Of a stretch of 64,000 bases of DNA, positions 49,555-61,114 are shown piece after piece. Under the pieces are notes generated by a model. The model searched no databases, had not been told where the DNA came from, and was given only the letters and a program-made list of their open reading frames with translations. A program made the translations under genes and the position numbers. Position 1 is the stretch's first letter. Each line of letters starts with the position of its first letter. Location: assembly GCA_035048815.1 (NCBI GenBank), contig JAUCBN010000042.1:10137501-10201500 (forward strand), in the 5' to 3' direction. Source of the DNA: Abelmoschus esculentus. Taxonomy: Eukaryota > Streptophyta > Magnoliopsida > Malvales > Malvaceae.

Positions 49555-50999
49555 GTAAATGTTAGAGTATGCCGAAAGACCAATCATATGATGATTGTAT
49601 TGATACTTTCATTTACAATTTTATTGAATAAAGGCATTGTCATTGTTGTTTTTAGATATATGTGTCACATAAACTGAGAAACAATAAGGTCCATATAATA
49701 ATATATGTTTTATTATTAAAAGATCCTTAGTCAAGTATTATTATGGGTATGGACAATAATAATACGCTTAAGACTAACATGTGATAAATTGATGACAAGG
49801 AGTTGTCATTGACATAGAGATGTCAGAATTAATACATGAATATATTAGTAGAGAATAATATAATGGATTGACCCACTATGAGCATATAGCTTAGATTATT
49901 ATGTGACGGTCACGATATTGCTCATAGTGACAACTATATGTATAATCCTTAGACTTGAGATTATTACTATCTCAACATATGTTGTTTTATGTTTTGATAC
50001 AGTTAAATGTGTTTCGTAATTAGTTACACTATAAAAACTGACATTGGATATATTAGTAGTAAGATGTGAATAATCAAGATAGGATTTGTCCTTCCTACAT
50101 AATAGGAAAATATATCAAAGGCCACTTGATTGAGTGAGACTAAAAATGCATGGTCATGCTTGAATATGTTGATATGAGATATCACAAATTATTCATTAAT
50201 AGTAGTCCACTCTAGATATCAAGAAACACTAAATAATAGGCTATACAAGTGTGACTATTCCAAGACTTGTGCCTATTAAAGATATAAAAGGACAAAAGGA
50301 TATAATACATTAAAAGAGTTGGTCACGGACATGATAAATCGAATCATGATCTCTTGTAACTTAGATGACAATGATATATTGCTAGATGTCACTCATTATT
50401 TTTAATATTAGAATTGTTCTAATATTATTACTAACGTTACAATGAGCCTACAGGGTCACACCAAATGGTTGAAACAGAGCAAAAATATATAAGTATAAGT
50501 AGATTATTTTTTATCCCGAATTTTAAATAAAGAATATAATTAAAGTAATTATATCCCTTTTAAAATTCGAATTAAATATAGATTCTGATATTTAAGGAAT
50601 TAATTAAAATAATTATTTCCTATAAACCAAATCAGAATCAAACTCTTATACCTAGGGTTACACCTATATAAAGGTTCAATTGGTCTAGCAGCCAAGATAG
50701 AGAATTCCGAATTCCAAACCCTAGAATCATGAGAAACAGTTTTTTCGAGATTTGCTCTCTTAACCGGGTGAACTGAGTAGAGGCCGAGACGATATTCGTG
50801 GAGGCTAAAGATTCGAATTGTCGAACAATCATGATTATCACAAATCTAGTTGTTGTTTTTGCTGCTTATCAAGGAACCCAATATAAGTCATTGTATCTCT
50901 TCCTCTCAATTTCGGATTAAACGTACATGAATCACTGGAAAGACCGTCGTAATTTTGTTCCACTGCGCCATGGGGTGTGTCGGCGGTCCCAACAGTAAA
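49555..50999 (+). mobile_element. Solo LTR (49,560-50,994) with 5-bp target duplication gtaaa
   Basis: The 1,435-bp insert begins TGTTAGAGTATGCCG and ends GGTCCCAACA, flanked on both sides by gtaaa (49,555-49,559 and 50,995-50,999), the satellite word ccgagtaaaaacc. A TATATAA box at 50,665-50,671 and a GC-richer stretch after it place U3 on the left, so it is plus-oriented with about 300 bp of R-U5. No internal region exists, so it is a solo LTR left by LTR-LTR recombination. Its superfamily cannot be fixed from an LTR alone; a Copia-type element is possible. A minus-strand open frame at 50,638-50,841 is not credible as a gene. Confidence 0.9.
50665..50671 (+). promoter_or_regulatory. TATA box of the 1,435-bp solo LTR, copy 1
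   Basis: The word tatataa in the context cacctatataaagg lies about 1,105 bp from the LTR start and 325 bp from its end, as expected for a long U3. The second copy has it at 60,780-60,786. Confidence 0.6.
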
Positions 51000-53900
51000 A
51001 ACCCTAAAATTTGAGATTAATCTGTATAATTTTGTTCAAAAGCCCATCATTAAAGATTTAAACTCATAAAATTTGATTTAATAACATTTGGTTATCGTTT
51101 TGTTGGGATTAAAACGTGTATGTCTAAATGGGCTTTATAGAGATTTCGTTCTAATTTTAACCGAGTAAAATTCTGAAAATTTCAGATTAATCAGTATAAT
51201 TTTGTTCAAAAGCTAATAATTAAATATCTGAAATCATAAAATTTGATTTTAAAAAAAATTTGTTGTTGTTTTGATGCGATTAAAACGTGCATATCTAAAT
51301 GGGCTTTATAGAGATTCCGTTCGAATTTTAACCGAGTAAAAAGTTGAAAAATTTGAGATTAATCTGTATAATTTTGTTCAAAAGCCTATAATTAACTATT
51401 TGAACTCATAAAATTTAATTTAATAACATTTGGTTGTCGTTTTGATGTGATTAAAACGTGTATGTCTAAATGGGCTTTATAGAGATTTCGTTCTAATTTT
51501 AACCTAGTAAAAAGCTAAAAATTTGAGATTAATCTGTATAATTTTGTTCAAAAGCCTATAATTAACTATTTGAACTCATAAAATTTAATTTAATAACATT
51601 TGGTTGTCCTTTTGATGCGATCAATACGAGCATGTCTAAATGTGCTCTAGAGAGAATCCGTTCGAATTTTAACCGATTAAAAACCTTAAAATTTGAGATT
51701 AATCTGTATAATTTTGGAGAAAAACCTATCATTAAAGATTTAAACTCATAAAATTTGATTTAATAACATTTGGTTGTCGTTTTGTTGTGATTAAAACGTG
51801 CATGTCTAAATGGGCTTTATAGAGATTCCGTTCTAATTATAACCGAGTGAAATTCTGAAAATTTAAGATTAATCTGTATAATTTTTTTCAAAAGCTAATA
51901 ATTAAATATTTCAAATCATAAAATTTGATTTTAATAAAATTTGGTTATTATTTTGATACGATTAAAACGTGTATGTCTAAATGAGCTTTATAGAGATTTC
52001 ATTCAAATTTTAACCGAGTAAAAAGCTGAAAATTTGAGATTAATCTGTATAATTTTGTTCAAAAGCCTATAATTAACTATTTGAAATCATAAAATTTAAT
52101 TTAATAACATTTGGTTGTTGTTTTGATGCGATTAATACGAGCATGTCTAAATGTGCTCTATAGAGAATCCACGTTCTAATTTTAACCGAGTAAAAACCTT
52201 AAAATTTGAGATTAATCTGTATAATTTTGTTCAAAAGCCCATAATTAAATATTTAAACTCATAAAATTTTATTTAATAACATTTGGTTATCGTTTTTTGG
52301 GATTAAAACGTGCATATCTAAATGGGCTTTATAGAGATTCCGTTCTAATTTTAACCGAGTGAAATTCTGAAAATTTCAGATTAATCGGTATAATTTTGTT
52401 CAAAGGCTAATAATTAAATATTTGAAATCATAAAATTTGATTTTAATAAAATTTGGTTGTCGTTTTGATGCGATTAAAACGTGCATGTCTAAATGGGCTT
52501 TATAGAGATTCCGTTCGAATTTTAACCGAGTAAAAAGCTGAAAATTTGAGATTAATCTATATAATTTTGTTCAAAAGCCTATAATTAACTTTTTAAAATC
52601 ATAAAATTTAATTTAATAACATTTGGTTGTTGTTTTGTTGCGATTAATACGAGCATGTCTAAATGTGCTCTATAGAGAATCCGTTCTAATTTTAACCGAG
52701 TAAAAACCTTAAAATTTGAGATTAATCTGTATAATTTTTTTCAAAAGCCCATAATTAAATATTTAAACTCATAAAATTTGATTTAATAACATTTAGTTAT
52801 CGTTTTGTTGGGATTAAAACGTGCATATCAAAATGGGCTTTATAGAGATTCCGTTCTAATTTTAACCGAGTAAAATTCTAAAAATTTCAGATTAATCTGT
52901 ATAATTTTGTTCAAAAGCTAATAATTAAAAATTTGAAATCATAAAATTTGATTTTAATAAAATTTGGTTGTAGTTTTGATGCGATTAGAACGTGCAGGTC
53001 TAAATGGGCTTTATAGAGATTCCGTTCGAATTTTAACCTAGTAAAAAGCTGAAAATTTGGGATTAATCTATATAATTTTGTTCAAAAGCCTATAATTAAC
53101 TATTTGAAATCATAAAATTTAATTTAATAACATTTGGTTGTTGTTTTGATGCGATTAATACGAGCATGTCTAAATGTGCTCTATAGAGAATCCGTTCTAA
53201 ATTTAACAGAGTAAAAACCTTAAAATTTGAGATTAATCTGTATAATTTTTTTCAAAAGCCCATGATTAAATATTTAAACTCATAAAATTTGATTTAATAA
53301 CATTTGGTTATCGTTTTGTTGGGATTAAAACGTGCATGTCTAAATGGGCTTTATAGAGATTCCGTTCTAATTATAACCGAGTAAATTTCTGAAAATTTCA
53401 GATTAATCTGTATAATTTTGTTGAAAAGATAATAATTAAATATTTGAAATCATAAAATTTGATTTTAACAATATTTGGTTTTCATTTTGATGCGATTAAA
53501 ACGTGCATGTCTAAATGGGCTTTATAGAGATTCCGTTCGAATTTTAATCGAGTAAAAAGTTTAAAATTGAGATTAATCTGTATATTTTTTTTCAAAATCC
53601 TGTAATTAACTATTTGAACTCATAAAATTTAATTTAATAATAGTTGGTTGTCGTTTTGATGCGATTAATACGAGCATGTCTAAATGTGCTCTATAGAGAA
53701 TCTGTTCGACCTTTAACCAAGTAAAAACCTCAAAATTTGAGATTAATCTGTATAATTTTGTTCAAAAGTTCATAATTAAATATTTAAACTCATGAAATTT
53801 GATTTAATGACATTTGGTTGTCGTTTTGTTGGGATTAAAACGTGCATGTCTAAATGGGCTTTATAGAGATTCCGTTCTAATTTTAACCGAGTAAAATTCT

Positions 53901-56900
53901 AAAAATTTCAGATTAATCGGTATAATTTTGTTCAAAAGCTAATAATTAAAAATTTGAAATCATAAAATTTGATTTTAATAAAATTTGGTTGTAGTTTTGA
54001 TGCGATTAAAACGTGCATGTCTAAATGAGTTCTATAGAGATTCCGTTCGAATTTTAACCGAGTAAAAAGCTGAAAATTTGAGATTAATCAGTATAATTTG
54101 GTTCAGAAGCCTATAATTAACTATTTGAAATCATAAATTTCATTTAATAACATTTGGTTGTTGTTTTGTTGCGATTAATACGAGCATGTCTAAATGTGCT
54201 CTATAGAGAATCCGTTCTAATTTTAATCGAGTAAAAACCTTAAAATTTGAGATTAATCTGTATAATTTTATTCAAAAGCCCAAGATTAAATATTTAAACT
54301 CATAAAATTTGATTTAATAACATTTGGTTGTCGTTTTGTTGGGATTAAAACGTGCAGGTCTAAATGGGCTTTATAGAGATTCCGTTCTAATTATAACCGA
54401 GTAAATTTCTGAAAATTTCAGATTAATCTGTATAATTTTGTTCAAAAGCTAATAATTAAATATTTAAAATCATAAAATTTGATTTTAATAAAATTTGGTT
54501 GTCGTTTTGATGCGATTAAAACGTGCATGTCTAAATGAGATCTATAGAGATTCCGTTCGAATTTTAACCGAGTAAAAAGCTGAAAATTTGAGATTATTCT
54601 GTATAATTTTTTCAAAATCCTATAATAAACTATTTGAACTCAAAAAATTTAATTTAATAATAGTTGGTTGTCGTTTTGATGCGATTAATACGAGCATGTC
54701 TAAATGTGCTCCATAGAGAATCCGTTTGAATTTTAACCGAGTAAAAACCTTAAAATTTGACATTAATCTGTATAATCTTGTTCAAAAGCCCATAATTAAA
54801 TATTTAAACTCATAAAATTTGATTTAATAACATTTGGTTGTCGTTTTATTGGGATTAAAACGTGCAGGTGTAAATGGGCTTTATAGAGATTCCGTTCTAA
54901 TTATAACCGAGTAAATTTCTGAAAATTCCAGATTAATCTGTATAATTTTGTTGAAAAGCAAATAATTAAATATTTGAAATCATAAAATTTGATTTTAATC
55001 AAATTTGGTTGTCGTTTTGATGCGATTAAAACGTGCATGTCTAAATAGGCTTTATAGAGATTCCGTTCGAATTTTAACCGAGTAAAAAGCTGAAAATTTG
55101 ACATTAATCTGTATAATTTTGTTCAAAAGCCTATAATTAACTATTTGAAATCATAAAATTTAATTTAATAACATTTGGTTGTTGTTTTGATGCGATTAAT
55201 ACGAGCATGTCTAAATGTGCTCTACAGAGAATCGGTTCTAATTTTAACCGAGTAAAATCTTAAAATTTGAGATTAATCTGTATAATTTTTTTCAAAAGCC
55301 CATAATTAAATATTTAAACTCATAAAATTTGATTTAATAACATTTGGTTGTTGTTTTGTTGGGATTAAAACGTGCATGTCTAAATGTGCTCTACAGAGAA
55401 TCGGTTCTACTTTTAACCGAGTAAAATCTTAAAATTTGAGATTAATCTGTATAATTTTGTTCAAAAGCCCATAACTAAATATTTAAACTCATAAAATTTG
55501 AGTTAATAGCATTTGGTTGTCGTTTTGTTGGGATTAAAACGTGCATGCCTAAATGGGCTTTATAGAGATTCCGTTCTAATTTTAACCGAGTAAAATTCTG
55601 AAAATTTTAAATTAATCTGTATAATTTTGTTCAAAAGCTAATAATTAAATATTTGAAATCATAAAATTTAATTTTAATAAAATTTCGTTCTCGTTTTGAT
55701 GCGATTAAAACGTGCATGTCTAAATGGGTTCTATAGAGATTCCGTTCGAATTTTAACCGAGTAAAAAGCTGAAAATTTTAGATTAATCTGTATAATTTTG
55801 TTCAAAATTTATAATTAACTATTCGAACTCATAAAATTTAATTTAATAACATTTGGTTGTCGTTTTAATGCGATTAATACGAGCATGTCTAAATGTGCTC
55901 TATAGAGATTCCGTTCGAATTTTAACCGAGTAAAAAGCTGAAAATTTGAGATTAATCAGTATAATTTTGTTCAGAAGCCTATAATTAACTATTTGAAATC
56001 ATAAAATTTCATTTAAAAACATTTGGTTGTTGTTTTGTTGCGATTAATACGAGGATGTCTAAATGTGCTCTATAGAGAATCCGTTCAAATTTTAACCGAG
56101 TAAAAACCTTAAAATTTGAGATTAATCTGTATAATTTTGTTCAAAAGCCCATAATTAAATATTTAAACTCATAAAATTTGATTTAATAACATTTGGTTGT
56201 CGTTTTGTTGGGATTAAAACGTGCATGTCTAAATGGGGTTTATAGAGATTTTGTTCTAATTTTAACCGAGTAAAATTATGAAAATTTCAAATTAATATGT
56301 ATAATTTTGTTCAGAGGCTAATAATTAAATATTTGAAATCATAAAATTTTATTTTAATCAAATTTGGTTGTCGTTTTGATGCGATTAAAACGTGCATATC
56401 TAAATAGGCTTTATAGAGATTCCGTTCGAATTTTAACCGAGTAAAAAGCTGAAAATTTGAGATTAATCTGTATAATTTTTTTCAAAAGCCTATAATTAAC
56501 TATTTGAGCTCATAAACTTTAATTTAATAACTTTTGTTTGTTGTTTTGATGCGATAAATACGTGGATGTCTAAATGGGCTTTATAGAGATTCCATTCAAA
56601 TTTTAAACGAGTAAAAACCTTAAATTTTGAGATTAATTTGTATAATTTTGTTCAAAAGCCCATAATTAAATATTTAAACTCATAAAATTTGATTAAATAA
56701 CATTTGGTTGTCGTTTGTTGGGATTAAAACGTGCATATCTAAATGGGCTTTATAGAGATTCCGTTTTAATTTTAACCGAGTAAAATTCTGAAAATTTCAG
56801 ATGAATCTATATAATTTTGTTCAAAAGCTAATAATTAAATATTTGAAATCATAAAATTTGATTTTAATAAAATTTGGTTGTAGTTTTGATGCGATTAAAA

Positions 56901-59669
56901 CGTGCATGTCTGAATGAGTTCTATAGAGATTCCGTTCGAATTTTAACCGAGTAAAAAGCTGAAAATTTGAGATTAATCAGTATAATTTTGTTCAGAAGCC
57001 TATAATTAACTATTTGAAATCATAAAATTTCATTTAAAAACATTTGGTTGTTGTTTTGTTGCGATTAATACGAGGATGTCTAAATGTGCTCTATAGAGAA
57101 TCCGTTCTAATTTTAACCGAGTAAAAACCTTAAAATTTGAGATTAATCTGTATAATTTTTTTCAAAAGCCCGTAATTAAATATTTAAACTCATAAAATTT
57201 GATTTAATAATATGTGGTTGTCGTTTTGTTGGGATTAAAACGTGCATGTCTAAATGGGCTTTATAGAGATTCCGTTCTAATTATAACAGAGTAAATTTCT
57301 GAAAATTTCAGATTAATCAGTATAATTTTGTTCAAAAGATAATAATTAAATATTAGAAATCATAAAATTTGATTTTAATAAAATTTGGTTTTCGTTTTGA
57401 TGCGATTAAAACGTGCATGTCTAAATGGGCTTTATAGAGATTTTGTTCGAATTTTAACCGAGTAAAAAATTGAGAATTTGAGATTAATCTGTATAATTTT
57501 TCAAAATCCTATAATTAACTATTTGAAGTCATAAATTTAATTTAATAATAGTTGGTTGTTGTTTTGTTGCGATTAATACGAGCATGTCTAAATGTGCTCT
57601 ATAGAGAATTCGTTTGAATTTTAACCGAGTAAAAAGCTGAAAATTTGAGATTAATCTGTATAATTTTGTTCAAAAGCCTATAATTAAATATTTGAAATCA
57701 TAAAATTTAATTTAATAACATTTGGTTGCTGTTTTGATGCGATTAATACGAGCATGTCTAAATGTGCTCTATAGAGAATCGGTTCTAATTTTAACCGAGT
57801 AAAATCTTAAAATTTGAGATTAATCTGTATAATTTTGTTCAAAAGACTGTAATTAACTATTTGAACTCATCAAATTTAATTTAATAATATTTGGTTGTCG
57901 TTTTGATGCGATTAATACGAGCATGTCTAAATGTGCTCTATAGAGAATCCGTTCGAATTTTAAACGAGTAAAAACCTTAAAATTTGAGATTAATCTTTAT
58001 AATTTTGTTCAAAAGCGCATAATTAAATATTTCAACTCATAAAATTTGATTTAATAACATTTGGTTGTCGTTTTATTGGGATTAAAACGTGCATGTCTAA
58101 ATGGGCTTTATAGAGGTTTCGTTTTAATTTTAACCGAGTAAATTTCTGAAAATTTAAGATTAATCTGTATAATTTTGTTCAAAACCTAATAATTAAATAT
58201 TTGAAATCGTAAAATTTGATTTTAATAAAATTTGGTTGTCGTTTTGATGCGATTAAAACGTGCATGTCTAAATGGGCTTTATAGAGATTCCGTTCGAATT
58301 TTAACCGAGTAAAAAGCTGAAAATTTGAGATTAATCTGTATAATTTTGCTCAAAAGCCTATAATTAACTATTTGAACTCATAAAATTTAATTTAATAACA
58401 TTTGGTTGTCCTTTTGGTGCGATTAATACGAGCATGTCTAAATGTGCTCTATAGAGAATCCGTTCGAATTTTAACCGAGTAAGAACCTTAAAATTTGAGA
58501 TTAATCTATATAATTTTGTTCAAAAGACTATAATTAACTATTTGAACTCATCAAATTTAATTTAATAATATTTGGTTGTCGTTTTGATGCGATTAATACG
58601 AGCATGTCTAAATGTGCTCTATAGAGAATCCGTTCGAATTTTGACCGAGTAAAAACCTTAAAATTTGAGATTAATCTGTATAATTTTGTTCAAAAGCCCA
58701 TCATTAAAGATTTAAACTCATAAAATTTGATTTAATAACATTTGGTTGTCGTTTTGTTGTGATTAAAACGTGCATGTCTAAATGGGCTTTATAGAGATTC
58801 CGTTCTAATTATAACCGAGTGAAATTCTGAAAATTTAAGATTAATCTGTATAATTTTGTTCAAGAGCTAATAATTAAATATTTGAAATCATAAAATTTGA
58901 TTTTAATAAAATTTGGTAATCGTTTGATGCGATTAAAACGTGCATGTCTAAATGGGCTTTATAGAGATTTCGTTCAAATTTTAACCGAGTAAAAAGCTGA
59001 AAATTTGAGATTAATCTATATAACTTTGTTCAAAAGCCTATAATTAACTATTTGAACTCATAAAATTTAAATTAATAATATTTGGTTGTCGTTTTGATGT
59101 GATTAATACGAGCATGTCTAAATGTGCTCTATAGAGAATCCGTTCGAAGTTTAACCGAGTAAAAACCTTAAAATTTGAGATTAATCTGTATAATTTTGAT
59201 CAAAAGCCCATAATTAAAGATTTAAACTCATAAAATTTGATTTAATAATATTTGGTTGTCGTTTTGTTGGGATTAAAACGTGCATGTCTAAATGGGCTTT
59301 ATAGAGATTTCGTTCTAATTTTAACCGAGTAAAATTCTGAAAATTTCAGATTAATCTGTATAATTTTGTTCAAAAGCTAATAATTAAATATTTGAAATCA
59401 TAAAATTTGATTTTAATAAAATTTTATTATCGTTTTGATGCGATTAAAACGTACATTTCTAAATTTGCTTTATAGAGATTCCGTTCGAATTTTAACCGAG
59501 TAAAAAGCTGAAAATTTGAGATTAATCTGTATAATTTTGTTCAAAAGCCTATAATTAACTATTTGAACTCATAAAATTTAATTTAATAACCTTTGGTTGT
59601 CGTTTTGATGCGATTAATACGAGCATGTCTAAATGTTCTCTATAGAGAATCCGTTCGAATTTTAACCGA
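51000..59669. repeat. 170-bp satellite array, part 3 (about 51 monomers)
   Basis: Continues the interrupted monomer after the LTR (gtaaaaaccctaaaatttgag). It includes a subregion (about 53,900-57,100) rich in variants tgttgttttgttgcg and caga-agcc words (ttcagaagcctataatt near 54,105, 55,972 and 56,990), showing a local amplification. From 57,808 it repeats the sequence of 47,693 onward. The minus-strand open frame at 54,901-55,104 is a repeat artefact. Confidence 0.95.
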
Positions 59670-61114
59670 GTAAATGTTAGAGTATGCCGAAAGACCAATC
59701 ATATGATGATTGTATTGATACTTTCATTTACAATTTTATTGAATAAAGGCATTGCCATTGTTGTTTTTAGATATATGTGTCACATAAACTGAGAAACAAT
59801 AAGGTCCATATAATAATATATGTTTTATTATTAAAAGATCCTTAGTCAAGTATTATTATGGGTATGGACAATAATAATACGCTTAAGACTAACATGTGAT
59901 AAATTGATGACAAGGAGTTGTCATTGACATAGAGATGTCAGAATTAATACATGAATATATTAGTAGAGAATAATATAATGGATTGACCCACTATGAGCAT
60001 ATAGCTTAGATTATTATGTGACGGTCACGATATTGCTCATAGTGACAACTATATGTATAATCCTTAGACTTGAGATTATTACTATCTCAACATATGTTGT
60101 TTTATGTTTTGATACAGTTAAATGTGTTTCGTAATTAGTTACACTATAAAAACTGACATTGGATATATTAGTAGTAAGATGTGAATAATCAAGATAGGAT
60201 TTGTCCTTCCTACATAATAGGAAAATATATCAAAGGCCACTTGATTGAGTGAGACTAAAAATGCATGGTCATGCTTGAATATGTTGATATGAGATATCAC
60301 AAATTATTCATTAATAGTAGTCCACTCTAGATATCAAGAAACACTAAATAATAGGCTATACAAGTGTGACTATTCCAAGACTTGTGCCTATTAAAGATAT
60401 AAAAGGACAAAAGGATATAATACATTAAAAGAGTTGGTCACGGACATGATAAATCGAATCATGATCTCTTGTAACTTAGATGACAATGATATATTGCTAG
60501 ATGTCACTCATTATTTTTAATATTAGAATTGTTCTAATATTATTACTAACGTTACAATGAGCCTACAGGGTCACACCAAATGGTTGAAACAGAGCAAAAA
60601 TATATAAGTATAAGTAGATTATTTTTTATCCCGAATTTTAAATAAAGAATATAATTAAAGTAATTATATCCCTTTTAAAATTCGAATTAAATATAGATTC
60701 TGATATTTAAGGAATTAATTAAAATAATTATTTCCTATAAACCAAATCAGAATCAAACTCTTATACCTAGGGTTACACCTATATAAAGGTTTAATTGGTC
60801 TAGCAGCCAAGATAGAGAATTCCGAATTCCAAACCCTAGAATCATGAGAAACAGTTTTTTCGAGATTTGCTCTCTTAACCGGGTGAACTGAGTAGAGGCC
60901 GAGACGATATTCGTGGAGGCTAAAGATTCGAATTGTCGAACAATCATGATTATCACAAATCTAGTTGTTGTTTTTGCTGCTTATCAAGGAACCCAATATA
61001 AGTCATTGTATCTCTTCCTCTCAATTTCGGATTAAACGTACATGAATCACTGGAAAGACCGTCGTAATTTTGTTCCACTGCGCCATGGGGTGTGTCGGCG
61101 GTCCCAACAGTAAA
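59670..61114 (+). mobile_element. Solo LTR copy 2 (59,675-61,109) with gtaaa flanks, by segmental duplication
   Basis: Same 1,435-bp LTR as 49,560-50,994, with the same flanking gtaaa (59,670-59,674 and 61,110-61,114) and two base differences noted inside it. It is a copy by duplication, not an independent insertion, because the surrounding satellite is duplicated with it. Confidence 0.92.

Larger units (their letters stand above)
47693..57807. repeat. 10,115-bp segmental duplication unit, first copy
   Basis: From about 47,693 the sequence is repeated head to tail from about 57,808. The unit contains 8.68 kb of satellite plus the solo LTR with its target duplication. The satellite content is close to 17 trimer units (17 x 511 = 8,687). 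The left breakpoint falls inside an A-type monomer: at 57,738-57,800 the sequence follows the variant seen at 55,231 (aatcggttctaatttt), then switches to the variant at 47,693. No foreign bases lie at the junction. Confidence 0.9.

Noticed and set aside
50638..50841. 67-codon minus-strand open frame repeated at 60,753-60,956
   Set aside because: It sits in the R-U5 part of a solo LTR; its repetition results from the segmental duplication, not from conservation.
49560..61109. The two 1,435-bp LTRs as the two ends of one retrotransposon
   Set aside because: The intervening 8.7 kb is pure satellite with no primer site or coding region, each LTR has its own gtaaa flanks, and the flanking satellite is duplicated together with the LTR.
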